A stretch of 19,416 bases of DNA from Desulfobacterales bacterium. GTDB taxonomy: Bacteria; Desulfobacterota; Desulfobacteria; Desulfobacterales; UBA2174_A. Of the stretch, positions 1-7,147 are shown piece after piece. Position numbers and translations under genes: made by a program. Under the pieces are notes generated by a model. The model ran no database searches. It was not told the origin of the DNA and was given only the letters and a program-made list of their open reading frames with translations. The first letter of the stretch is position 1. The number at the start of each line of letters is the position of its first letter. The DNA lies in NCBI GenBank assembly GCA_025454075.1, contig JALOPD010000044.1, forward strand, positions 1 through 19,416, read 5' to 3'.

Positions 1-72
1 TAAACGCTCTCCCCGTCGGTGAAAAAACGCATCCGCAGGCCGGAGGGGTTTGTCGGGCTGCAGCCGAAGCAG

Positions 73-1578
73 TTATGGTTTCGGCTGCTTGGCAGTTCTC
101 TTAGGTTTTTTGGCGGGTTCATCTCTGGGATAGATCCGGTTGAAAAGGTTCCGGGCCATCTCCTCGTCCAGTTTCTTCAGGATTTTGAACTGCTCGAGCG
201 CCCCGCTCCTGTCCCCTTTGTAAAGCATGACGGTCCCCAGGATGTAGTGCGCCGGCGCAAAATCCGGGTCCACACGGATCGCCTCCCGAAAGGCGTTGGC
301 CCCTTCTGTTTCGCGCCCGAGGCGGTACAGGGCCTCGCCCATGGCGAAGTAAGCGGGCGCAAAGTCCGGGTTCAGACGGATGACATTTTTCTGGGCCTTG
401 ACCGCTTCCTCGAAGCTCCCCAGTTGGCTGTAGGCGATGCCGGCGTTGAAGTAGGCCGGCGCCGCCTCGGGGTTGATGCGGGTGACGGCCTCGAAGGCCT
501 CCAGGCCTTCCGTGAAGCGGCCCGCCCGCAACAACGCCATGCCCATGTTGAAATAGGCCGCCTCGAACTGCGGGTTGATGCCGAGCGCCGCCCGGTACGC
601 GGCGATGGCCTCCTCAAAGCGGCCCAGCTTGCCGTAATAGTTGCCGAGGTGGAAATGCGGGGCCTCGTCCTGCGGGCCGGCCTCGACGGCTTGCTTGTAA
701 GCGGTGATGGCGTCTTCGGGGTTGTTGAGACCGGCGTAGCAGGAGCCCAGCCCGCTCCAGGCCGCGGAGTCCGAGGGGTCGGATTCGGTCGCCTTCCTGA
801 AATACTCCAGGGCTTTCCGGTCCTCGCCGTTGATGGAGAAGCTGAAGCCTTTCTGGCACAGCGCCTCGGCCGCCCTCGGTTTGTTTCCCAAATGGCCGTA
901 GGCCCACTCTGAAACGGTTTTGGCGGAGTCGAATTTCTTCAAGGATTGAATCTGCGTCGACGTTACGGCAAAATTCAGGTTTTGCCCCTGGACGAACTGG
1001 AACGTGGCGATCCCGACCACCCGGCCCTTCATGCTGGCCACGGGGCTGCCGCTGGAGCCGGGGGAGATGGGTGCGGACATCTGAAAAACGGTGCCCACCG
1101 GCGGGATCTCGCGCACCGAGGAGACGATGCCCTCGCTCACCGTCTGTTCCAGGCCCATGGGGCTCCCGACAACGACCACCCGTTCGGCGATCTCCGGCAC
1201 CCGGTCGTCCACCGGGATCCAGGCGACCTCCTCCGGCGGGATGTCCACCTCCAGCTTCAACAGGTCGGCGCTCCTGTTCTCGGCGATCACGGCCTTGACG
1301 CGGTAGGATCTGCCGGTTGCCGTCCGGACATCGGCCGCGTAGCGGCCCGCCAGCACGTGGAAGTTGGTGATCAGGTGGCCCTGCGGGCTCACGAAGAAGC
1401 CGGTGCCGATGTTGCCGATGTTGCGCTCGATGTCGTAGGCGATGACGGTGGCGACCGCCGGCTGGATTTTTTTGACCAGCCGGATGAGAGCCGTTTGGGT
1501 TTCGGCCGGAGGGGCCGCCCAGGCTGCGCCGGCCAGCGTCAGGCAGACGGCAAATACGGTTAAGCTTTTCTTGAACAT
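73..1578 (-). CDS. Secreted trypsin-like serine protease with C-terminal TPR array
   Basis: The 501-aa protein starts with a signal peptide (MFKK, a hydrophobic stretch, then AWA-AP around residue 21), so it is probably periplasmic. Residues about 28-215 form a Do/HtrA-like S1C trypsin fold. The catalytic triad is visible: H74 in TNFHVLAG, D105 in SADLLKLEV and S176 in PGSSGSP. There is no PDZ domain. Instead, residues about 236-475 hold seven consecutive TPRs with typical spacing (for example LGNYYGKLGRFEEAIAAYRAAL), so substrate or partner recognition is probably by TPR. The start at 1578 has an AAAAGGAA ribosome site seven bases upstream. The gene lies 82 bp downstream of the alcohol dehydrogenase on the same strand but shares no obvious function with it. 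The substrate is unknown. Confidence 0.92.
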   Translation of the reverse strand: MFKKSLTVFAVCLTLAGAAWAAPPAETQTALIRLVKKIQPAVATVIAYDIERNIGNIGTGFFVSPQGHLITNFHVLAGRYAADVRTATGRSYRVKAVIAENRSADLLKLEVDIPPEEVAWIPVDDRVPEIAERVVVVGSPMGLEQTVSEGIVSSVREIPPVGTVFQMSAPISPGSSGSPVASMKGRVVGIATFQFVQGQNLNFAVTSTQIQSLKKFDSAKTVSEWAYGHLGNKPRAAEALCQKGFSFSINGEDRKALEYFRKATESDPSDSAAWSGLGSCYAGLNNPEDAITAYKQAVEAGPQDEAPHFHLGNYYGKLGRFEEAIAAYRAALGINPQFEAAYFNMGMALLRAGRFTEGLEAFEAVTRINPEAAPAYFNAGIAYSQLGSFEEAVKAQKNVIRLNPDFAPAYFAMGEALYRLGRETEGANAFREAIRVDPDFAPAHYILGTVMLYKGDRSGALEQFKILKKLDEEMARNLFNRIYPRDEPAKKPKRTAKQPKP

Positions 1579-1660
1579 TTTGCTGTTCCTTTTACGAGAC
1601 TATAAGCCACCCGAGCGGGATAGGAAAGGCCGGCTTCGGGGAAATATCCGCCCGTTGAGG

Positions 1661-2818
1661 TTATTGAGCCTGTTCCAGGAGGTTTTCCAGTTCCCGGGCC
1701 GTCAAGTCGACGGGGTTGCCCTTCATGCTGCTGGAGCGCATGGAAGCGGCGATCAGATCCGGGGCGTGTTCGCCGGCGAAGCCGTAGTTGGAAAGCGCCG
1801 GCACTTGAAGCCGGTCGCAGAGGGCCTGCAGCCAGGCAGCCCCATCTTCGGCGGCGGCGCCGGTGTCGCCCGTGAATATCCGCGCCGCCTCCAGGAAGCG
1901 CTCGAGGGCGCTGGCGCCCGGGTCGCGCTCGCGAAGGGCCTTGATGTTGGCGGCCGCGACGAACGGCAGCAGCCGCCCGCACACCGCGCCATGGGGCGCC
2001 TTGAATCTGCCGCCGAAAGGCCCGGCGATGCCGTGCACCGCCCCCAGCCTGGCGTTGGCAAGCGCCAGGCCGCCGCAGAGGCTGGCGAGGCTCATCTCTT
2101 CGCGGGCTTGCCGATCGCTGCCGTCTGTGTAGGCCCGGAGGAGGGAGCGCGCGGCGCGCTGCAGCCCCTCGCGGCAGAACCCGTCGGTCAGAGGGTTGGC
2201 GCTGCGGCCGACGAAGGCCTCCAGAAGCTGGGTCAGGGCATCCAGTCCCGTGGCGGCGGTCAGCCCCGGCGGCATGGAATAGGTCAGCTCCGGGTCGACC
2301 AGGGCCAGCCACGGCAGCATGAACGGGCTGCGCATGCTGACCTTGACCTTGTGGGCGGGGGAATCCAGGACCGCGTTGCGGGTGACCTCCGCCCCGGTGC
2401 CGGCCGTAGTGGGCACGGCGATGCAGGGCACCGACGGCCGCCGCAGCGGGCGGCCTTCGCCGATCACCTCCAGGTACTGCAGGAGATCTCCTCCGTTGGC
2501 AAGCAGGGCGGCGACCGCTTTGCCCGCGTCGATCGCGCTGCCGCCGCCGATGCCGATGACCAGGTCGCAGTCGCGGCTGCCGGCTTCCCGGGCGGCTTCC
2601 GCAACCAGGTCGACGGTCGGCTCCCGCCCGATCCGGAATACCGTGTGCATCACATGGTGGCTTTCAAGATCGCGCAGCAGGGGCCATGCGCGCTGCGGAT
2701 CGGCGCCGGTGAGCACGAACGCCCGCCGCCCAAGCGCCGCGGCCTCCCGGCCGATCCTGCCGGCTGCTCCGGGCCCGAAGACAATGCGGGTGGCGGTTGC
2801 AAATTCAAACTGCATCAT
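1661..2818 (-). CDS. Iron-type (group III) alcohol dehydrogenase family protein
   Basis: This 385-aa protein has the length and motifs of Fe-ADH family enzymes, which interconvert alcohols and aldehydes or ketones with NAD(P)H. The nucleotide-binding motif IGIGGGSAIDAGK is at residues 88-100, and PTTAGTGAE at 136-144 is the family signature. Aligned to FucO-type enzymes, the metal-ligand positions are D193, Q197, H262 and H276: three are canonical and the second is Gln instead of His. The start is set by GGAAGGAG just upstream of ATG 2818; a second ATG at 2815 is equally possible. The frame stays open upstream to 2956, but that stretch has no good ribosome site and lies in the AT-richer intergenic DNA. 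Maleylacetate-reductase-like or other metal-altered subgroups are alternatives. The substrate cannot be read from sequence. Confidence 0.9.
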   Translation of the reverse strand: MMQFEFATATRIVFGPGAAGRIGREAAALGRRAFVLTGADPQRAWPLLRDLESHHVMHTVFRIGREPTVDLVAEAAREAGSRDCDLVIGIGGGSAIDAGKAVAALLANGGDLLQYLEVIGEGRPLRRPSVPCIAVPTTAGTGAEVTRNAVLDSPAHKVKVSMRSPFMLPWLALVDPELTYSMPPGLTAATGLDALTQLLEAFVGRSANPLTDGFCREGLQRAARSLLRAYTDGSDRQAREEMSLASLCGGLALANARLGAVHGIAGPFGGRFKAPHGAVCGRLLPFVAAANIKALRERDPGASALERFLEAARIFTGDTGAAAEDGAAWLQALCDRLQVPALSNYGFAGEHAPDLIAASMRSSSMKGNPVDLTARELENLLEQAQ

Positions 2819-3230
2819 GCGTCTCCTTCCGGCTTCAACCCCATCGATAGCACCCCGTGCGGGACGATTCAACAATGAGGCGCCCGGGTGACATTTTTCG
2901 GACGGAATATTGACGAAAATCGTCACCCCCACCCGCCCGAGAATTGGGCGAATCAAGCCAACTTTTTGAAATTAATAGGAATGAAAATATGCCCAACGTC
3001 CTGGCATGGATGTTGAATATTTTCAACAGCAACTTCTCGGATGTGCGTGCATCTTCCCCGACGGGCTCTCACAACTCAAATGATTGGAGGACGGCACCGT
3101 CAGGAACAACGGCATCATGGGAAGTTTTCCATCTCTAATCCTGTTGCGCCGGCCCGAGCGGCTCTGCTACAGTCGGTCCGTGCCGGGCACGCAAACGCCC
3201 GCGGCATGCGCCGAACAGGAAAGGAGAACC
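2819..3230. other. Divergent intergenic region (alcohol dehydrogenase / LOG-family gene)
   Basis: These 412 bases separate two divergently transcribed genes and must hold both promoters. The part from about 2890 to 3030 is markedly AT-richer than its surroundings. It contains the long dyad described separately (2886-2928) and a second small one, GTTGAA-tatt-TTCAAC (3012-3027). A possible 49-codon plus-strand reading frame (2989-3138) has TAGGA eight bases before its ATG. Its predicted product (start MPNVLAWMLNIF) has no recognisable feature, so it is not called as a gene. No convincing -35/-10 pair was found. Confidence 0.6.
2886..2928. promoter_or_regulatory. Long imperfect dyad, candidate operator
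   Basis: The two 15-base arms (2886-2900 and 2914-2928) match at 13 positions. They begin GGGTGAC and end GTCACCC, with TTTTCG/CGAAAA in the inner part and a 13-base centre. No T tract follows on either strand, so an operator is more likely than a terminator. It lies about 70 bp upstream of the alcohol dehydrogenase start and 300 bp upstream of the LOG-family start, so the dehydrogenase is the likelier target. The binding protein is unknown. Confidence 0.45.
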
Positions 3231-4118
3231 ATGATGACGGTCAAACCGCCCCGCAGACGGATTTTTCCCTCCGCCAAGGAGGACGCCCGGATCGCCGGCA
3301 AGACGGCCGAGGCGCCCCACTGCCAGTCCCCCAGCTACCGCCTGGCCTTCCAAGACCCGGATTTTCTTCTCAGGGACGAGCTGCGGCCCGTGCGCCTTCA
3401 GCTCGAGCTGCTCAAGCCCGAGCTGATCCTGCAGGAACACCAGATCGAGTCCACGATCGTCATTTTCGGAAGCGCCAGGATTCCCGAACCGAAGTCGGCC
3501 GCCGAGGGGTTGGCCGCGGCCAGGGCCGAACTTCAGCGTGACGCTTCCAACCCCGCGCTGCAGCGCGACGTCCGCATCGCCGAACGCAAGGCGGCCAACA
3601 GCCGCTACTACGCGGAGGCGCGCCATCTGGGGCGCCTGATTGCCGCGCACTCCGACGACCACCGGTTCGTGGTCATGACCGGAGGGGGGCCGGGCATCAT
3701 GGAGGCCGCGAACCGCGGCGCCCGCGATGCCGGAGCGCTCAGCATCGGCATGAACATCGTCCTGCCCCACGAGCAGCTGCCGAACCCTTACATCACGCCC
3801 GATCTCAACTTTCAGTTCCACTACTTTGCGATCCGCAAGATGCACCTCATCATGCGGGCGAAGGCCCTGGTCGCCTTCCCCGGAGGTTTCGGCACGCTGG
3901 ACGAGCTCTTCGAGACCCTGACGCTGGTCCAGACCGGCAAAGTCCGCCGCATACCGGTGCTGCTGTTCGGGAGGGAGTTCTGGGAGCGCGTGATCCGTTT
4001 CCAGGCGCTGGTGGACGAAGGGACCATCGCCCCGGGGGATCTGAGCCTGTTCAGCTACGTGGACACCGCGGAGGCAGCCTGGGAAATGATCCTGCAGGCC
4101 GAGCAGGCGAAAGGCTGA
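3231..4118 (+). CDS. TIGR00730/LOG-family Rossmann-fold protein (long form)
   Basis: The 295-aa product carries both signatures of the LOG / 'lysine decarboxylase-like' family: GGGPGIMEAAN at residues 151-161 and PGGFGTLDE at 217-225. LOG proteins release ribose 5-phosphate from nucleoside monophosphates such as cytokinin or purine nucleotides. They are not lysine decarboxylases. Classical LOG proteins are about 180-220 aa; this one has about 70 extra N-terminal residues and a charged helical insert at about residues 88-125. The start at 3231 (or 3234) follows AAGGAG closely. Earlier in-frame ATGs such as 3084 lie in AT-rich DNA without a ribosome site. Cytosolic. It is probably a nucleotide hydrolase or binding protein, with the substrate unassigned. 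Confidence 0.9.
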   Translation: MMTVKPPRRRIFPSAKEDARIAGKTAEAPHCQSPSYRLAFQDPDFLLRDELRPVRLQLELLKPELILQEHQIESTIVIFGSARIPEPKSAAEGLAAARAELQRDASNPALQRDVRIAERKAANSRYYAEARHLGRLIAAHSDDHRFVVMTGGGPGIMEAANRGARDAGALSIGMNIVLPHEQLPNPYITPDLNFQFHYFAIRKMHLIMRAKALVAFPGGFGTLDELFETLTLVQTGKVRRIPVLLFGREFWERVIRFQALVDEGTIAPGDLSLFSYVDTAEAAWEMILQAEQAKG

Positions 4119-4134
4119 AGAAAGAGGGTGAGGG

Positions 4135-4155
4135 GTAAACCAAGCCCCTGTTTAC
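4135..4155. repeat. Small inverted repeat GTAAAC-N9-GTTTAC
   Basis: Perfect 6-base arms (4135-4140 and 4150-4155) flank a 9-base spacer in the short gap before the DUF4124 gene. AGGGG/CCCCT (4131-4135 and 4145-4149) offers an alternative pairing. It could be a small operator or a weak hairpin after the LOG-family gene. Chance occurrence is possible. Confidence 0.25.
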
Positions 4156-4209
4156 AGCGTCTAAAAGTCCGTAGCTGAAGGGGACAACCAACCACAACGG
4201 GTGCACGTT

Positions 4210-4887
4210 ATGATGCGGCAGGCGATCATTCTGGGATGGATGGCGATTCTTTGCATGCCGGCGGCCGCCGCCGCCGACATCTACCGCTGGAAGGACGCTC
4301 AAGGCGTGATGCATTTCAGCAATCAACCGCCCCCGGCCGGCGCGACCCTGATCGAGAAGATCGAGGAAACGCCCTACGATGCGGCGGCCGACCGCCAGCG
4401 GATCGAGGAGGAGCGCCGGCTGCGGCTCGAGCGGCAGAAGCTTGAAGTGGAGGAGCGCAAGGCCGATACGGTCGCTCGTGAGCGTGACGCCCAGCTGAAG
4501 CTGGACCAGGCCAACCGCCGCCTGGAGGAGGCCCAACAGCTGGAGCAGCAGGCGCGCGAACAGCCGAAGGGCACAGAGTGCGACGATGACTACTACCTGC
4601 GCTACGGCACCTGCGGGGGATACCCGGCCTACGGCGGCCGCTATTACCGTGGGAGGCCCGGCAGCCCCGACCTGTACCGCGGATACTATCGCGACAACAA
4701 CAACCTCTACTACAAAGACCCTCTCAAGCCGGGCCGCCCGCCGGTGACAACGCCGCCGGGAAAACCGGGCCGGAAGCCCACCCCCCAACCGGAACCCCCC
4801 AAGAGTGCCGGCAAGACAGGCAAGACGCCGTCGGCCATCGAAGACCCGGCCCCAAAGGCCGGCGCATTGCCGGCAGCGCCGAAGTGA
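4210..4887 (+). CDS. Exported DUF4124-domain protein
   Basis: The protein of about 225 aa begins with a signal peptide (MMRQAIILGWMAILCMPAAAAA). A DUF4124 segment follows directly: DIYRWKDAQGVMHFSNQPP, the hallmark 'Y+W.D..G..H.S..P' pattern of small envelope proteins. Residues from about 55 to 120 are highly charged (E/R/Q/K rich) and probably form a coiled coil. A Tyr/Gly-rich patch with two cysteines (ECDDDYYLRYGTCGGYPAYGG) follows, then a proline/lysine-rich disordered tail. The start is uncertain: GTG 4201 and ATGs 4210 and 4213 are all in frame and none has a good ribosome site. It was set at 4210 because this puts the basic residue next to the hydrophobic core. It starts 91 bp after the LOG gene on the same strand; function unknown. 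Confidence 0.8.
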   Translation: MMRQAIILGWMAILCMPAAAAADIYRWKDAQGVMHFSNQPPPAGATLIEKIEETPYDAAADRQRIEEERRLRLERQKLEVEERKADTVARERDAQLKLDQANRRLEEAQQLEQQAREQPKGTECDDDYYLRYGTCGGYPAYGGRYYRGRPGSPDLYRGYYRDNNNLYYKDPLKPGRPPVTTPPGKPGRKPTPQPEPPKSAGKTGKTPSAIEDPAPKAGALPAAPK

Positions 4888-4911
4888 CGGGCCGGCCGGG
4901 CTCCATGCGCC

Positions 4912-5526
4912 TCAGCAACGCAGCGCCAGACACAGCCCGTCCTTTTCCGGGGAATGACCCGGCAGGAATGCGAGCAGAGAGACCGGCCGCCATCCACCGT
5001 CGCTGAAAACCGCCCGGTTGAAGGGAGCCGCATCCGGAAAAGCCACATTGTCCGCCACCAGCAGCCCCTGCGGCCGCAGCAGCCGGTGACACTCGGGCAG
5101 GGCGCGGGAGTAGTCCGCCTTGTCGATGTCCATGAAAATGAGGTCGAACCCGCCCTGCATCCGCGACAGCTCGGCGAACGCGTCGCCGCAGACGACCTTC
5201 GCCTGGTCTGCGAGGCCGGCGCGGCCCAGGTTTTTTCGTGCTCGGGCGGCGAAAGCGGGATCGTGCTCGAGCGTCGTCACTGCGCCGCCGTCCAGGGCGC
5301 AGGCGCGGGCGAGAAAAATGGTGGAATAGCCCGTGGCGGTGCCGAGCTCCAGGATGGAACGCGCGCCGCAAGCGCGCGACAGGATGAAGAGAAGCTCCCC
5401 GACCACCGGGCCCACGATCGGGATGTGCTCTCTTTCGGCTTCCAGCTCCAGTTCTCGCAGCAGCGGATCGTCCTTCCGGGCCAACTGGCGGAAATAGGCT
5501 TCCGGCTCGTCCACAATCGTCGACAT
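4912..5526 (-). CDS. SAM-dependent O-methyltransferase (family 3, catechol/caffeoyl-CoA type)
   Basis: The 204-aa length fits bacterial class I O-methyltransferases of the COMT/CCoAOMT type. The SAM-binding loop ILELGTATGYST is at residues 58-69 and an acidic ribose-binding residue is in TLEHDP (E87). The divalent-metal ligands typical of this family appear as D133 in FMDIDKADYS and D159-N160 in VADNVAFPD, with K136 as the likely catalytic base. The start at 5526 has AAAGGAA six bases upstream. It begins 17 bp after the stop of the upstream 322-aa unknown gene, so the two are probably co-transcribed. The methyl acceptor (a catechol-like diol) is inferred from the family only. Confidence 0.9.
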   Translation of the reverse strand: MSTIVDEPEAYFRQLARKDDPLLRELELEAEREHIPIVGPVVGELLFILSRACGARSILELGTATGYSTIFLARACALDGGAVTTLEHDPAFAARARKNLGRAGLADQAKVVCGDAFAELSRMQGGFDLIFMDIDKADYSRALPECHRLLRPQGLLVADNVAFPDAAPFNRAVFSDGGWRPVSLLAFLPGHSPEKDGLCLALRC

Positions 5527-5543
5527 GACGGGTTCCTTTCGTG

Positions 5544-6512
5544 CTAAAAGAGTTGCGACTGGTCCCGGGGCAGTTCCTTGATGTGGCTGGTGAACCGCTC
5601 GACTTCGCGCTTCAGCGCATCGACCTGCTCACGGTTGGCAAGCTTCCACCGATAGATGTCGTTCTGGAGCCTTCGGCCGTCTTCGGCCAGCGCGTCGGCG
5701 ATCTGGGCCCTCGCGGGCTCCCACAGAAGACGCGCCTCCTCCTCCCGCATCCCCACCCGCTCGAAGTGCCATTGGCAGTAGCGCCGCCACCACGGCGAGG
5801 GCGCCTCGGCGTTGGCGGCGGCGCCTTCAAAATAATAAAAGCACCATTCGAGCTGCGGCAGGGGAATGTGAAGATCCCGGGCCACATCCCGCAGCGCCCG
5901 TTTGCCTTCGGAGGTGTGTCGGTCGAACACCACCCAGTGCGGAAAAGGGGCGTCGGCCGCCGGTGCGGGTGTCGGGTCCGGCAGCGGCGAGCTCACCGCC
6001 AGAAAGGCCGCCGCCTGGACCACCGCCTTGTCGTGGGGGCGGCCGCCTTCGCGGTAACGGCCGGCATTGGCGACCAGAACCCGGCACTTCTGGTCGGCGC
6101 TCTGGGCGGACACCCATTCCCAGAAATCGACGGGATGCCGGATCGCCTTGGCGATCAGCTTGACGGAACGGTCGTCCATCGACGGATTCAGCACGCTCGC
6201 GTCCCCCTTGGCGAATGCATACGCGAGCAACCCGAGGCCGGTCGCATCCCGGGCTTTGTGGGCGCGGGCGACGCGGATGAGGGCGGCCACTTTGCTGGGA
6301 AAGCGCTTGGTGAACACCATCTCGCGGCCGAGGGGCCAGCACTCGCTGAAAACGATGAATGCCGCGCGCTTTTCAAACCAGGCTCGCGAGTGAATGTTGA
6401 GATTTTCGATGAGGGCGCTGACCGTGCAGATCAGCTCGGGGTGCCCGCGGCGGACGGCCTTCTGGAGAAGGGACCGGAACCGGTCGTCGACGGCTGAAGG
6501 GTCTTTGGTCAT
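5544..6512 (-). CDS. Conserved-looking 322-aa protein of unknown function
   Basis: I do not recognise this family with confidence. The reading frame is long, GC-consistent with its neighbours and followed 17 bp later by the methyltransferase gene, so it is probably real. It has no signal peptide or membrane segment. Residues 1-150 look all-helical (for example SLLQKAVRRGHPELICTVSALIENL and VAALIRVARAHKARDATGLGLLAYAFAKGD). They faintly recall the helical C-terminal part of MgsA/RarA-type AAA+ clamp-loader relatives, without any P-loop. A proline/alanine linker (about 175-190) precedes a second region with VVFDRHTSEGKRALRDVA and WCFYYFEGAAANAEAPSPWW. The C-terminus (about 265-320) is charged and probably coiled. 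The ATG at 6512 lacks a clear ribosome site. The RarA resemblance is weak and could be coincidence. Confidence 0.7.
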   Translation of the reverse strand: MTKDPSAVDDRFRSLLQKAVRRGHPELICTVSALIENLNIHSRAWFEKRAAFIVFSECWPLGREMVFTKRFPSKVAALIRVARAHKARDATGLGLLAYAFAKGDASVLNPSMDDRSVKLIAKAIRHPVDFWEWVSAQSADQKCRVLVANAGRYREGGRPHDKAVVQAAAFLAVSSPLPDPTPAPAADAPFPHWVVFDRHTSEGKRALRDVARDLHIPLPQLEWCFYYFEGAAANAEAPSPWWRRYCQWHFERVGMREEEARLLWEPARAQIADALAEDGRRLQNDIYRWKLANREQVDALKREVERFTSHIKELPRDQSQLF

Positions 6513-6547
6513 TTTGTAACGTTTTTTCGCTCAAGGAATCTATACTT

Positions 6548-6646
6548 TCGGTTTAAAAGAAATGATCATTCACGCACCAGGATGATCATCTCCTGGGTGG
6601 TTCGTTTTACACCTCCTTTTAGAGCCGCCCAGGACTTTTAAACCGA
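6548..6646. promoter_or_regulatory. Nested inverted repeats upstream of the 322-aa gene
   Basis: Two perfect 12-base arms (TCGGTTTAAAAG at 6548-6559, CTTTTAAACCGA at 6635-6646) enclose 75 bases. Inside are two copies of the palindrome ATGATCAT (6562-6569 and 6582-6589, 20 bases apart). The second is framed by CCAGGA/TCCTGG (6577-6582, 6591-6596). On the minus strand AAAAGGAGGTG and AGGAG precede tiny frames that start at the ATGATC repeats (7 and 9 codons, overlapping in GAATGA). This is the leader of the 322-aa gene, downstream of the Rrf2 gene. Operator, structured leader or leader peptides are all possible. Confidence 0.4.
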
Positions 6647-6677
6647 TTTAAAGGTGATATCCTCTCTCCTCCAAATG

Positions 6678-6703
6678 GGGTGGATGCCGAAAGGGATCCA
6701 CCC
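6678..6703 (-). terminator. Hairpin directly after the Rrf2 gene
   Basis: GGGTGGAT (6678-6685) pairs perfectly with ATCCACCC (6696-6703) around a 10-base loop, starting 4 bases beyond the Rrf2 stop codon. In the direction of transcription only a short ATTT follows, so an intrinsic terminator would be weak; it may instead stabilise the 3' end. On the plus strand it is followed by an A/T stretch. Confidence 0.4.
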
Positions 6704-6706
6704 TAT

Positions 6707-7147
6707 TTATTTCGGGGAAAGGCAGATGTCCGCCTGCGCATCCATGCCTTTGCCGAGAAGGTCCGCGAAGGTGATTTGATTCAGCCGGGCAAAAAAGGCA
6801 TTGGATGCCTCGACCCACAGAAAGCGCGTGGGGCAACGATCCGAGCGGTCGCAGGCCTTGGGGTTTTTTGAGCAAAAGGTCAGAAACGAGCCGCCCTCCA
6901 TGAGCGCCACCACCTCTCCCACCGTGATCTGCTCAGGGGGCTTGTTCAGCATGTGGCCTCCCTTGGATCCTCGAAAGCTCTTGATGTAATTCGCCCGCTT
7001 GAGCGGACGGATGATCTGCTCCAGGTACTTCAGCGAAATGTTCTGACGCCGGGCAATTTCCCCCAGTTGGATGGGGTTTTTGCCATGGTGTTGGGCCATG
7101 TCCAGAATCAGCCGCGTACCATATCTGCTGCGTGTGGACAATTTCAT
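6707..7147 (-). CDS. Rrf2-family transcriptional regulator with three-cysteine motif
   Basis: The 146-aa protein matches Rrf2/IscR/NsrR-type dimeric winged-helix regulators from its first residues: MKLSTRSRYGTRLILDMAQ, then the recognition-helix region ISLKYLEQIIRPLKRANYIKSFRGSKGG (38-64). C92, C99 and C105 sit where IscR and NsrR carry their Fe-S ligands (C92, C98, C104 in IscR), so it probably senses Fe-S status, redox or nitric oxide through a cluster. The spacing between the first two cysteines is one residue longer than in IscR. The start at 7147 is supported by GGAGGAGG six bases upstream. No isc genes adjoin it. Likely targets are itself and the dyad-rich leader of the next minus-strand gene, which is inference. 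Confidence 0.92.
   Translation of the reverse strand: MKLSTRSRYGTRLILDMAQHHGKNPIQLGEIARRQNISLKYLEQIIRPLKRANYIKSFRGSKGGHMLNKPPEQITVGEVVALMEGGSFLTFCSKNPKACDRSDRCPTRFLWVEASNAFFARLNQITFADLLGKGMDAQADICLSPK

Noticed and set aside
61..87. CAGCCGAA/TTCGGCTG repeat at the protease stop codon
   Set aside because: The stop codon is in the loop and no T tract follows, so it is not a convincing terminator.
19..912. Long plus-strand open frame opposite the TPR region
   Set aside because: It is antisense to the clear TPR repeats, has no ribosome site and its composition is that of a high-GC shadow frame.
1442..2878. 478-codon plus-strand frame
   Set aside because: It lies antisense to the protease start and the whole alcohol dehydrogenase, whose motifs are unambiguous; the predicted product is Arg/Gly/Ala-rich with no domain.
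2989..3138. 49-codon plus-strand frame in the divergent intergenic region
   Set aside because: It has a moderate ribosome site but no recognisable feature and lies in regulatory DNA; too little support for a gene call.
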